Origin: Cacajao melanocephalus
Lineage: Eukaryota; Chordata; Mammalia; Primates; Pitheciidae
NCBI GenBank assembly: GCA_963573385.1
Contig: CAUYLG010076626.1
Span: forward strand, 1-64,000
Reading direction: 5' to 3'
DNA: 64,000 nt
Shown here: positions 1 to 63,745 of the stretch, piece after piece
Layout of the letters: each line of letters starts with the position of its first letter
Numbering within the stretch: the stretch's first letter is position 1
Position numbers and translations under genes: made by a program
The notes under the pieces: model-generated
Database searches by the model: none
What the model was told of the DNA's origin: nothing
The model's input: the letters and a program-made list of their open reading frames with translations, nothing else

Positions 1-278
1 CACGTACTTGACCCTATCTCAGACTGCCAATGCCACGCCCTACCTACCCTGCTTTGCACCACACCTTACCTACCCTGCCCCCAGCTTTGTACTCAATAAA
101 AGTCAGAGCGTCCAGGCACTAGGGGCGACTGCCGGACTCCATGATTTGGTTGTCAGTGGATCCCCGGGCCCAACTCTCTTTTCTTTATCTCTGTGTCTTG
201 TGTCTTTTATTTCTACAGTTTCTCATCTCCATACCAGCAGAGAGGGGCTCAAAGGACCCTGTAGGGCTGGACCCTACA
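1..278 (+). mobile_element. 3' part of an ERVK-like LTR
   Basis: The stretch contains an AATAAA signal near position 97 and a T/C-rich 3' part, and it ends in CCCTACA at 278, the typical right end of betaretrovirus-like LTRs. The left end lies outside the window, so only the 3' portion is seen. It is directly followed by the 3' end of an Alu, so the LTR probably landed inside an older Alu. The subfamily is not assigned. Confidence 0.6.
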
Positions 279-390
279 CTCCAGCCCGGGCAACTGGGCG
301 AGACTGTCTCAAAAAAGAAAAAGAAAAAGAAGAAGGGGTGAGGATAGAGAAAAAAAAGTAAAAGAAAAAGAAAAAGAAAAACAACTACAG
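279..390 (+). mobile_element. Alu 3' end with degenerate A-rich tail
   Basis: Starts within the CTCCAGCC...GGCAAC...GAGACTGTCTC block of the Alu right arm and runs into a long A/G-rich tail. The rest of this Alu would lie left of the LTR, outside the window. Confidence 0.75.
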
Positions 391-424
391 ATGAAAAACA
401 AGTAGGGGAACTGGGACTTAAACC

Positions 425-655
425 CAGGTGTTAGGTAGCTTAAATAACAGCAATTTATTTTCTCACAGTTGTGGAAGCTGGAGTCCAAGCTCAAGGTGCC
501 ACCATGGTCAGTTTCAGTTTCTCTTCCTGGCTTGTAGAATCTTAATTACTTCCTTAGAGGCCCCATCTCCAAATATAGCCACTCTGGGGGTTAGAACTGC
601 ACCATATGAACTTTGGAGGAGAAATCATTCAGTTCACAACAGCAGCACTGTCTGA
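425..655 (-). mobile_element. MaLR-type LTR remnant (MLT1/MST-like), internally deleted
   Basis: On the minus strand it reads as a MaLR LTR. The part near 450-515 corresponds to the LTR 3' end (AGAAATAAATT-like block, 'TTGGACTCCAGC'). The part near 540-650 corresponds to the 5' end ('AAAGTTCATATG', 'ATTAAG' blocks). The middle is missing. The family is recalled from memory. Confidence 0.65.
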
Positions 656-1803
<1,148 letters not shown>

Positions 1804-1835
1804 CAAACTACAAAGGATCTGCGGTTTTAAGCTCC

Positions 1836-1922
1836 TGGAGTAGTATTTAAACCTTGGTTCAGATCTCCTGACTTTTTCTAATTATTAACAGGCAATTATC
1901 TCCAGAGTTAAAATGTTGTTTC
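1836..1922. repeat. Donor-like copy of an 86-bp local duplication
   Basis: This non-Alu segment between two Alus (begins TGGAGTAGTATTTAAACC, ends GTTGTTTC) recurs at 3090-3175 with about 88-90% identity, where it interrupts an Alu. Because the Alu at the second site is split by it, this copy is the likelier source. Confidence 0.85.
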
Positions 1923-1928
1923 TTAGAA

Positions 1929-2523
<595 letters not shown>

Positions 2524-2848
2524 GGATTTTTTAAATAAGATTTTTCTGTTTGCTACTTTTTTTAATTTTAATTTTTAAATTTTTCTGTATGCCCATTCCA
2601 CCCTGTTTGCTATTTTAATCTTTCCTGATCCAGAGACTTTTGAAATGTTTATTTATTTTCTGGAAAGGGATCAAGAACTTACACTGAATTTCCAAAGATC
2701 CAAAAGCGGAAGTAGAGCTGCAATGGGTTGAATTAGAAGAGCACGGAAATAGTGACAAGCATGTCAACTGTCCAGAGAGCAATTACAACTGCTCCACTCC
2801 ACTAAGATGGAGCAGAAAATGTGGTTAGTGTTTAATACCAGATTACAT
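2524..2848. other. Unassigned intergenic sequence
   Basis: A/T-rich single-copy-looking DNA with no supported gene. Its last bases (2832-2845, TTTAATACCAGATTA region) form the left half of a target-site duplication that recurs at 3495-3508. Confidence 0.5.
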
Positions 2849-3494
<646 letters not shown>

Positions 3495-3545
3495 TAATAC
3501 CAGATTAATTCTTTTTTTATTTTTTTATTTTTATTTATGTATTTT

Positions 3546-4920
<1,375 letters not shown>

Positions 4921-5103
4921 TAACTTAGGGAGGAAGATCATGCCATTAGAAAGTTGTGGAACTTAGGCAGAGGTTGGCAGTCATGGCCAAATCTGGCTCG
5001 TTGCCTGTTTTGTAGATAAAGTTTGACTGGCACACAGCCCTGTCTATTTGTTTTCATATTGTCTATGCTGATTTTGTGTCTCAATGGCAGAATAGCAGTT
5101 ACA

Positions 5104-5597
5104 TGTTGAAAGACGCGTGTTTTGAACGAAGAGACCTTCCAAACAGGCTTTGTGTGAGCAACATGGCTCTTTATTCACCTGGGTGCAGGTGGGCTAAGGC
5201 CGAAAATGGCATTAGCAAAGGGCAGTGGGATAGGAGTTGGTTTTATAGATTTGGGTAGTTTTTTGGTGGGTGGGGGTGTTGCAGAGTAAGTTTAGTTACA
5301 GTGGTGGGGGTTAGGGGAAAGGAGTATACATGACCACAAGTTCAGTTACAATGACAGGGTTAGGTGAGAGGTATTCACATTATCATAACAGTTAAGATGG
5401 CAGTGTTGGGTGAGAGGTATTTACATTATCATAAGAACAGTTAAGGTGGCAGGGTTGGGTGAGGGGCTTGTCCCGGGAAGCTCCGCGCCGTGGGGGGACT
5501 GGGGACAATGGCGAACGCAGGCAGGGAGTGGGAGATATCAGATGGGGCAGGCAGGACTTCAGACTTTCAGGCTCCAGGCTTGCATATGGAGATCTGA
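5104..5597 (-). mobile_element. Solitary LTR (ERV1-like), minus strand
   Basis: On the minus strand the 3' end shows an AATAAAGAGCCATGTTG polyadenylation region (about 5160-5176) followed by TCTCTTCGTTC and a terminal CA. It interrupts the surrounding hAT element. It contains an internal degenerate repeat of TGAGAGGTATT(C/T)ACATTATCATAA at about 5371 and 5411. Exact ends and subfamily are uncertain. Confidence 0.6.
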
Positions 5598-5618
5598 CAC
5601 AACAGAGACCATATAGTC

Positions 5619-5934
5619 CAGCGTCCCCAGCCTTTTTGGCATCAGGGAGTGGTTTCATGGAAGACTGTTTTTCCATGGATGGGAACAGTGGGGGAGGATG
5701 GTTTTGGGATGAAGCTGTTCCAGCTAAGATCATCAGGCATTAGTTCTCACAAGGAGCATGCAACTTAGATCCCTCACATGCACAGTTCACAATAGGGTTC
5801 ATGTTCCTATGAGAATCTGAGGGCACAGCGGATCTGACAGGAGGCGGAGCTCAGGCGGTAATGCTTGCTTGCTTGTTCACCTGCCACTCAACTCCTGCTG
5901 TGTGGCCCAGTTCCTAACAGGTTGGGGACTCCTA
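5619..5934 (+). mobile_element. MER1-like hAT-Charlie MITE
   Basis: Begins CAGCGTCCCCAGCCTTTTTG and ends GGTTGGGGACTCCTA, which are inverted terminal repeats. The flanking 8-bp duplication is ATATAGTC (5611-5618) and ATATAGCC (5935-5942), 7 of 8 identical. The length, 316 bp, fits a non-autonomous MER1-type element. Confidence 0.87.
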
Positions 5935-6001
5935 ATATAGCCCACAAAGCTGAAAATATTCACTACCAGGCCCTTCGCAGAAAAAAGTTTTTGGACCCCT
6001 C

Positions 6002-6273
6002 TTTGTAGGGCCTCAAATTGGCCCCATCTCCACCTCTTCATCCATTAGCCTACACTGGGGTCATATATCAAGTGTCAGATGAAGAACTGATCACCCAAGC
6101 TCTTGACTAGGCTGTGTTTCTTCCCACAGGACAAACTTTGCCATTCATTAATGCTTGAACCACAGGCTTAATTAAGACAATACAAATGGTTAAAGCTTAT
6201 CTATTCCCAATTAGCAGAAGCCAGAAAAGAAATATACAAGAACTTTATGTTTCAAACTTTGAACTATTAACAA
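6002..6273 (-). other. Probable HSCB 3' UTR and downstream flank
   Basis: A/T-rich sequence after the HSCB stop with no further supported exon. It probably contains the 3' UTR. It ends at the hAT transposon. Confidence 0.5.
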
Positions 6274-18117
<11,844 letters not shown>

Positions 18118-18191
18118 CTGGCCGGCTGCCTATCTAGCCGCGGTCACCAGTGGAGAAAAGCAAGGAGCAGCCATCCAGACTAATGCTGCTG

Positions 18192-18355
18192 ATTGGCTGG
18201 GGAGTCGAGGGGGCGGGATCACCCGAGGGGAACCTGGGTTCTGAGTTCCGCTCTGCCTTCTATACTACAACTCCCAGGAAGCACTGAGGTGACGCCTGAC
18301 GTCCCCATCTGCTGCTTCTCATTGGTCTGGCGGTAGGGGAGGGCGTTTTGATTGG
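18192..18355 (-). promoter_or_regulatory. Three inverted CCAAT boxes (NF-Y type)
   Basis: GATTGGCTG at 18191-18199, CATTGGTCTG at 18320-18329 and GATTGGCTG at 18350-18358. Multiple CCAAT boxes are usual in cell-cycle and repair gene promoters. Confidence 0.65.
18264..18282 (+). promoter_or_regulatory. ZNF143/Staf-type site
   Basis: ACTACAACTCCCAGGAAGC closely matches the known ACTACAAYTCCCAGMATGC element, which is common in bidirectional promoters. Confidence 0.75.
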
Positions 18356-18376
18356 CTGAGGGTGGAGTTTGTATCT

Positions 18377-18442
18377 GCAGGTTTAGCGCCACTCAGCTGG
18401 CTGAGGCTGCGGCGAGTGTGGGGCTCCAGGTGGGCTCACGCG
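18377..18442 (+). other. CHEK2: CHEK2 exon 1, 5' UTR (non-coding)
   Basis: The sequence GCAGGTTTAGCGCCACTC to GGGCTCACGCG, then donor GTGAGT at 18443, matches the known first non-coding CHEK2 exon. Joined to exon 2 it gives CTCACGCG|GTCGTGATG. No ATG lies in this exon. The left end is set from the remembered human transcript and may vary. Confidence 0.8.
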
Positions 18443-19058
18443 GTGAGTCATATGGGGAACTTATGTTTGGGTGTTAGGTGGTTCGAATCCCATCCTCAGC
18501 GTTTTGTGCGAGGGGAGTCTCCTGAGCTTCCCTTTGTTTGTATTTTTGAGCTGAAGGGGGAGTGTGTGGGCGACTCTCTTCCTTTTTGGTAGATCATCCT
18601 CGAGGTAAAGTTCACTTCCCGTGTTACTTACAAGCTGAAACAGGCCTGAACGTACAGGTTAAGAAGGAACAGAGTTGTGTTCTTCAATATCAAAACGTAG
18701 TTACTTTGTAAAAAGTTCTACAGATGCTTGTAATCATTGCCATTCTTTAGGTTCAATATCTAAAATACTTACAGAGAGGCCAGTCTTAGCTACTGGGCGC
18801 TGCAGGAACTGGAAACGCACTGAGCTGTATAGGAGGATGTTCTGCAAGTGCCCCTAAGTGTATGGGATGGGGTGGCCAGGAGTGGGTAGGAGGACATCAG
18901 TCCTTCGGACTCAGGTTTTCTAGCTGAAAAAAGATGGTGTTTCACTTGTAAGGCCTCTGGATTTTTTTTTAATTACTTATTTTTGATATAAAATATACAT
19001 ATATGATTTACCATTTGTACCATTTTAAAGTATACAGTTCAGTGATGATAAACACATA
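18443..19058. other. Start of CHEK2 intron 1, single-copy-looking
   Basis: No gene or clear repeat. GGTTCGAATCC near 18481 resembles a tRNA T-arm but no cloverleaf can be folded around it. Confidence 0.5.
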
Positions 19059-19643
<585 letters not shown>

Positions 19644-19669
19644 CCTGTTTCTTAGATTGGATTATTTGT

Positions 19670-19990
19670 CTTTTTGCAGTTGAGTTATTTCATCTTATAT
19701 ATTCTGTTTATTCATCCCTTGTCAGATAGCTAGTTTCCCAATGTTTTTTCCCATTCTGAGGGTTGTCTCTTCACTTTGTTGATTGTTTCCTTTGCTGTGC
19801 TGAAGCTTTTTAGCTTGATGAAATCCCAGTTGTCTGTTTTGCTTTAGTTGCCTGTGCTTTTGAGGTCTTATGCAAAAAACCTGAGCTTAGACAATGTCCT
19901 GAAGCACTTCTCCAGTGTTTTCTTCTAGCAGTTTTATAGGTTTTGGGAGTGGGCTTCTGTTTATAGTCCTGGAGTTTTGCTGCCCTCACT
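19670..19990 (-). mobile_element. L1 ORF2/3' fragment, minus strand
   Basis: Plus-strand text such as 'CTTTGCTGTGCTGAAGCTTT' and 'GATGAAATCCCAGTTGTCTG' is the reverse of an L1 ORF2 segment. Old and 5' truncated. Confidence 0.75.
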
Positions 19991-20039
19991 TTGGTTTTTC
20001 ATTCACTGCGTGGCTTTCCAGTAACAATAGCTCCCAGAT

Positions 20040-20190
20040 AGCAAGTGTGGGTGGGTGTGGGGAGTATTACATGCATCACTTCACTTAATCCTCACCATCT
20101 GTCTACTTTTTTTCAGATAAGAAAACAGGCTTAGAGAAGTTGTGATCTACCTGAAGTCATGCACAGTTTGATTCAAGTGTCTGATCGGCT
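20040..20190 (+). repeat. MIR-like SINE
   Basis: 'CACTTCACTTAATCCTCACC' followed by an 'AGATAAGAAAACAGGCTTAG' block, as in MIR. Confidence 0.6.
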
Positions 20191-20392
20191 TGCCTGTAAT
20201 CTCTCATAGCAACTTGTTGACACATTTTCTCCAGTTGTCCTTTCTTGCTCAAAAAGCTGTGGGGAAGACTCAGCCTGGCTGAGGTAGCGTTAGACCAGCA
20301 GGCCCTGGAGTGGCTTACTCAGTTGTGGCATTGCCTTCCTGGTATGTTTAAAGAAAACTCGTCAGAACCTTTGTATCTTTTCTTTTTCTTTT

Positions 20393-20682
20393 TCCCCTTG
20401 AGACAGGGTCTAGCTCTGTCGCCCAGGCTGGAGTACAGGCTCAATCACAGCTCACTGCACCCTCAACCTCCTAGGCTCAAGTGATCCTCCCACCTCAGCC
20501 TCCCAAGTAGCTGGGATTACAGGTGTATACCACCATGCCCAGCTAATTTTTTGTGTTTTCTTTAGATACTGGGTCTCACCATGGTGCCCAGGCTGGTCCC
20601 GAATTCCTGGGCTCGAGCCATTCTGCCTGCCTTGGTCTCCTAAAGTGCTGCGATTAGAGACATGAGCCGCCACACCTGGCAG
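20393..20682 (-). mobile_element. Alu, minus strand, in CHEK2 intron 1
   Basis: Full-length reverse Alu. CAGAACCTTTGTATCTT (20364-20380) recurs as CAGAACCTTTGTATCTT at 20681-20697, an exact target-site duplication. Confidence 0.93.
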
Positions 20683-20708
20683 AACCTTTGTATCTTGAAA
20701 GCTTTGTA

Positions 20709-21776
<1,068 letters not shown>

Positions 21777-21934
21777 GTGTTGTTGACTGTTCTCTTGGAG
21801 TAGTAGCCTGAGTGTGGGGGGAAAGAGAATGTTCTCCCCAAACAATTTTTTTTTTGCTAATCCGATTAAGTCAGCAGTGGACGTTACTTTGGTTTTACTG
21901 GTGGTTCTGCTATCAGAGTCTTGTTTTGTTTTCT

Positions 21935-22560
<626 letters not shown>

Positions 22561-22576
22561 CCATCAGATTAATTCT

Positions 22577-22970
22577 AAGACGAGGTGGGGAGACTCTGTT
22601 ATGGTCTCCAGTTTATAAAAGAATGGTTCCTGCAAGATTCCATCAAGGCAGGAAGGGCATTTAGGAGGCTGAAAAGATGAGCCCTATAGTTACTTAGCAT
22701 CACAAAAGGTTAGGTGGAGTTGTTTAGAACAGTCTTCCTTTGTGTTGTGCCTCATTAAGTAGTTGATTCCTTAGGTGTCAGGGAATCTAGATTGAACAAA
22801 CAGGTGTGTTTCCCTTTAGGAGCAAGCCTGTGGGGAAGAGGGTACCAGTGACATTTTATGTAAATGGACACTTTGGAGTAATGCAGCAGGTTATTTTACA
22901 ATTTCTTTTTGACTTGTTTCTATTCCAAGTCACCTGATTCTTTGTCTTCTTTCTCTTTCCAAAAATTACA
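22577..22970. other. Unassigned intron 1 sequence
   Basis: No coding frame or repeat recognised. Confidence 0.5.
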
Positions 22971-23107
22971 GATGCTCCTCAACTTTAATGACATTACAGC
23001 TAAATAAGCCCATTCTAAGTTGAAAATACTGTTAAATTGAAAACACATTTAATACACCTAACATACCAAACATAGTTTAGCCTAGCCTACTTTAAATGTG
23101 CTCAGAA

Positions 23108-23566
23108 TGTAGCAGGAAAGGCTGCAAAACAAACTTCTCAAACACCGAACTGGAAAGGAGAAGGGGTGATTATTCAGCCTGGAGCAGCTGCTGCATGGAT
23201 GCCTAATAGCACCGTTGCCTAACAGCCGAGCTCCCCAACAGAGAAAATCCTTGCCCTTTTAAAGGCTTACAACTCTAGAAATTACATGTGAAAGGGTCCT
23301 GGGCTTACAACTCTAGAAATTACATGTGAAAGCGTCTTGATCCATGAAGTAGGCCTAGGATATATGACTTAGCTGGCGGTTTGATGGAGTATAAGTAAAA
23401 ACAATGCCTTCCGGAAAGAATCCTCCATACCAAGGCTGCGACCTATTGGAGTGTGATTAAGGGTGGCACCTGGGTCTGCCAGCCTTTACTTCTATTGAAA
23501 TGCAATGTAGAAGTCTAGGGGGAAGGGCTCTTAGAAGCTTAAGAGGATTAAGGGTATCCTTCCTCA
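23108..23566 (-). mobile_element. Solitary ERV1-type LTR with 4-bp target duplication
   Basis: TG...CA ends (TGTAGCAGGAAAGG to CCTTCCTCA) and AGAA on both sides (23104-23107, 23567-23570). The minus orientation is favoured by a GAATAATCA region and the CTGCTACA end on that strand. Length 459 bp. Confidence 0.8.
23267..23334 (+). repeat. 37-bp tandem duplication inside the LTR
   Basis: GCTTACAACTCTAGAAATTA plus CATGTGAAAG occurs at about 23267-23296 and 23304-23333, separated by GGTCCTG, so the period is 37 bp. Confidence 0.9.
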
Positions 23567-23633
23567 AGAACACTTATGTTTGGCTACAGTTGGCCAAAAT
23601 TGTCTAACACAAAAATTATTGTTATTATTTTTT

Positions 23634-24346
<713 letters not shown>

Positions 24347-24821
24347 CCTATTTTATAATAAGGCGTTCAATATCTCATGTGATCCAGTACAGTTGAATAT
24401 TGTACTGAAAGTGAAAACCAGAGTGGTTGTATATGGACATGGAGGAAGTAGGTTTCTTTTGAATTGCTTTCACAGAAAGTCTAAAATTTATTTGACAACT
24501 ATATATATGAAATTTAAATGTAGTGTTGAGTGTATCAATACATTTTTTATTTAGTTTTAATTTTAAAAATTTGGACAAATATAAGCTTTTATCAGCCCCT
24601 CTAGCTCAATTTTATTCCTTTTTACTTATTTGTAATCTTCAAATAATTTGTTTTTCCCGTGTTGTTTATGGCTGTCAGACAAAAAACTGATCTGGTGACC
24701 ATGATCTGTTGAAAAGCTCAGCCCAGAAGAACTGTAGGTCTGGACTGTTAAGACTTTTAATTTTTGGAGAGCATGTTTGCCCTGGGTTTTTTTTCTTTTT
24801 TCTTTTCTTTTGCTGTTGTAA

Positions 24822-60085
<35,264 letters not shown>

Positions 60086-60088
60086 TAA

Positions 60089-60428
<340 letters not shown>

Positions 60429-60439
60429 GCAACCTTTTT

Positions 60440-60997
60440 GATGTTACTCATGGCTGTTGGATGTACAGCTCACTTTATGTACTGTTCTGGTTCCACTTGG
60501 CTGCCCCAAGTTTCCAGTTTGGCCTCTGTTCCTTTGAGGGCTTGTTCTTGCTCCACCCCCAGCCATGTCCACCACTCCCCATAGGTGGGATGCATTCCAG
60601 CCATCTTCAACCTTAAATCAGGGAAGCTGGGGGAGGTGGAGGGCAGCCTCCCTGGGGAGAATCCAGCTATTTCTCAAGCCCAAGTGACTGGGTATAAAGG
60701 GTCCCACTGCTTGTTCATTGAGGTGAGTAAATATGCCCTTAGTGAAGGCTGTCACTTGCACCTTTTGTCTGTATTATCGCTGTGTTCCTGCTAGGGGTTG
60801 GGGCTGCCGTTATTATATGCTGACCTCATTTGGAACTGCCAGAGTTGGAAGTACTTTGTGGCTTTGCTGGGTTAATCTTTAGTTTTGGAATTAGCTACAA
60901 CATTGGGCAGGTTTTTCTGATAGATGTCTGGTCTTCTGTTATAAGCAGTTCCATTCAACACAGCCATGCCTCTTTCTATTGATTTTCTTTTAGTCTG
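60440..60997. other. Unassigned CHEK2 intron 13 sequence
   Basis: No exon 14, gene or repeat recognised. Confidence 0.5.
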
Positions 60998-61361
60998 TGT
61001 ATTGGTCTGTTCTCTCACTGCTATAAAGAACTGCCCGAGACTGGGTAATTTATAAAGAAAAGAGGTTTAATTGACTCACAGTTTCACATGGCTGGGGAGG
61101 GCTCAGGAAACTTACAATCATGGTGGAAGGGGAAGAAGGCATGTCTTAATGGCAGCAGGTGAGAGACCATGTGAAGGAAGTGAAGGGGGAAAAGAGCCTC
61201 TTATAAAACAGTCAGATCTCGTGAGAATTCATTATCACGAGAACAGCCTGGGGGAAACTGCCCCCACTAACCAGTCACTTCCTACTAGGTCCCTTTCTCA
61301 ACATCTGGGGATTACAATTTGAGATGAGATTTGGGTGGGGACACAAAGCCAAACCATATCA
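60998..61361 (-). mobile_element. Solitary THE1/MST-type MaLR LTR
   Basis: On the minus strand it runs from TGATATGGTTTGGCTTTGTG to CAGACCAATACA. A perfect 5-bp duplication GTCTG flanks it (60993-60997, 61362-61366). Length 364 bp, as expected for this family. Confidence 0.92.
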
Positions 61362-62398
61362 GTCTGTTTTCTGTGCAGTTGGGGGACCGAACCAGGTAGC
61401 TTGAGCTAGAGGCTGTTACTTGAGCTACATGCTGTTTCTCTGGGGATTACTGGTTCAGGAACTCCTTGTGCAATCCAGCCTCAGCCCGGTACTTCTGGGA
61501 CTCTGGGAAGACTCCGCATTCTCTGTTCCAATCCTCTACACCTGACAGTTTTGCTCAGGCCAGCTCAGGTTGAGAACAACAAATCCTTAAAAAAACAAAC
61601 AAAACAAAACAAAACAAAACCCAGATATATGTGTTTTGGATGTCGCCCTGGAAACTGCAGTCTCCCCAGAAGAAATCTGTCAGATGATTTACCATTTAAT
61701 AGACCACACAGATTTGAAACAGCAGGACCCTGGAGGAAAGGAGTTTGGAAACAAAGGGTGCCTTTGCATGTGGGGATTTAATTTTGATGAAAAAGAGAAA
61801 CATGCCTTTTGGCTCTTTTCATGTGTCCTAATAGGGAAACTCTTGGGTCTAAATGTAGAGGTACAGGAGCTGCGTTCATCTCTAACAACGACAACAAAAA
61901 AAGTAGAATTGGCCAGTTGAGCCTGGGAACAAGGTTTGCATCTGCCTGAAATTTATGAGCAAGCATAGCCTATTTTTTTTGTACTTCTTTCTCTCGAAGA
62001 AAACTTATTAACAACCAAGGAGAAGGTGAAGTTCAACTCTGTTGCAGGATCTCCCTGGAATACTTTTTTCTCCACCTTTTGTTTTTGTAGCAAAAGGAGG
62101 AAGGAACATTGAATGAAGACAAGGATGAAGACTGACCGTCTAAAACATCTGTTAGTGATAGCTGAGGTTTTATTTTGGGAAAATTCAGTGTTTTTGAAGA
62201 AACCAAACGGTTTTGTGGGTCTGGTGCTGGACAGAATGTTGGAAATGTGGATTCTGGTCTCTGTTTTGTCATTAACTGAGTGCCCAGTTTTGGGAGCGTC
62301 CCTTATTCTACTGTCTGCCTCATGTTTACTGCCTGAAATAGAGGATTTCTTCTGTTTGCTTTCAAGGGATATTATACTTGACTTTTTGTTTTATTTAT
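61362..62398. other. Intron 13 sequence with an unassigned open frame
   Basis: Contains a (CAAAA)n run at 61589-61620 and then a repeat-free stretch with a 94-codon open frame at 61636-61920 that I do not recognise. No splice-flanked CHEK2 exon is visible. Confidence 0.45.
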
Positions 62399-62912
62399 CG
62401 TTGGAAACAAGGTCTTCCTCTGTTGCCTAAACTGGAGTGCAGTGGTGCAATTACAGCTCACTGCAGTCTTGACCTCTTGGCCTTAAGAGATCTCCTGTCT
62501 CAGCCTCACAAAGTGCTTGGATAATAGGCATGAGCCACTGTTTGGCTAACTGAATATTTTGGAATAATTGTAGACATCACGAAGGACATCAATGTTTGTT
62601 TGTTTTTATGTATTTATTTCGTTTTTTGAGAAGAAGTCTCGCTTTTGTCTCCCAGGCTGGAGTGCAGTGGTGCAATCTCGGCTCACTGTGACCTCTGCCT
62701 CCAGGTTCAAGCGATTCTCCTGCATCAGCTTCCCAAATGGCTGGGATTACAGGCACCTGCCACCATGCCCAGCCATTTTTGTATTTTTAGTAGAGACGGG
62801 GTTTCACCATGTTGGCCAGACTGGTCTCAAACTCCTGACTGACCTCGGGTGATCCACCTACCTTGGCCTCCCAAAGTGCTGGGATTATAGGCATGAGCCA
62901 CTTCACCTGGTC
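62399..62912 (-). mobile_element. Two minus-strand Alu copies
   Basis: A monomer at about 62399-62553 and a full Alu at about 62618-62912. Confidence 0.9.
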
Positions 62913-63745
62913 TGATTACTTGTTTTAAATGTAGGCCTGATTAGGCTTGTGGCCACTCTGGTCTCACTGAAGGGCTGCCAGGTGAAGGGCATTTCATTGT
63001 GGTTTTGTATGTTCATTCATTCATTTCTTCAGAGCACAGTTAATGAACTTGTGTGTTAAGCACTGTTAGGCACCGTGCATACAAAAGGAATAAACTGTGT
63101 CCTTGCCTTGGAGCTGAAAAGTTTGGGCTGGGGCCAGCCTGACCATGGTCATTACAGAGGAGTGCGATACATGCCGTCATAGCGGTATATGCAGAGTATG
63201 CTTCTAAACCTAGAAGAGGTGCTCATACCTTCACACAGTGTGAAGAGTGTCGTAGGGCTAAACGGCCTGGCAATAACAGGGGGATAAGCAGGTCAGCATT
63301 TTCAAACACGTACTGAATCGCTCTGATATGGAGGCCCTGTGCCTGTTAGAGTGCCTGGCACCTAAGGGTGCTTAGGAAATATTTGTTCACTGAATGAGGA
63401 AGGTGGGTCAGGTGAATGGGCAGGAAAACAAGGCGGGCATTTCTGGTTGAGGCTGTGGCACGAGCAGGTATAGGGGAAAATAAGAGACGGACTTTTGAGA
63501 GTGACACTGCTAAATAATAGAGATCCTAAGTAAGGCTGTGAGAGGGTACAGAGTGGAATCCAGATGAGCTGGCTACTATCAAATGGCAATGGGGAGCTAC
63601 ACTGAGAAACTCAAAACAGAATGATGGAAGCAGGTGGTGACTCTAGCTACCAAGTAGAGGATGGTCAAACCTGTTATTAGTCCTCTAGTACTGTAAAACT
63701 CTCTCCTCCTCTCCTCTCCTTTCCTTTCCTCTTTCTTACCTCTTT
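62913..63745 (+). repeat. Ancient repeat-like or unassigned DNA
   Basis: 'GTTCATTCATTCATTTCTTC' and 'TTAAGCACTGTTAGGCACCG' to about 63130 look like an old mammalian interspersed repeat. The remainder is unassigned. A CT-rich run lies at 63700-63735. Confidence 0.45.

Larger units (their letters stand above)
4968..6001 (+). mobile_element. hAT-Charlie-type DNA transposon, split by two later insertions
   Basis: The left terminal repeat CAGAGGTTGGCAGTCATGGCC is at 4968-4988 and the right end (AAAAAGTTTTTGGACCCCTC) at 5982-6001. Element sequence occupies about 4968-5103, 5598-5618 and 5935-6001. The gaps hold an LTR (about 5104-5597) and a MER1-like hAT element (5619-5934). Flanking 8-mers AACTTAGG and TTTGTAGG agree at only 4 of 8 positions, so this is the oldest layer. 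Confidence 0.8.
18118..18376. promoter_or_regulatory. Bidirectional HSCB-CHEK2 promoter
   Basis: About 260 bp separate the HSCB ATG from the first base of CHEK2 exon 1. Visible elements: ACTACAACTCCCAGGAAGC (18264-18282), TGACGTC (18297-18303), and ATTGG at 18192, 18321 and 18351. There is no TATA box at a useful spacing. The divergent arrangement implies shared control, while actual transcription starts are not visible from sequence alone. Confidence 0.8.

Noticed and set aside
18478..18500. Possible tRNA gene (GGTTCGAATCC, B-box-like)
   Set aside because: No A box at the right distance and no acceptor stem or cloverleaf around it.
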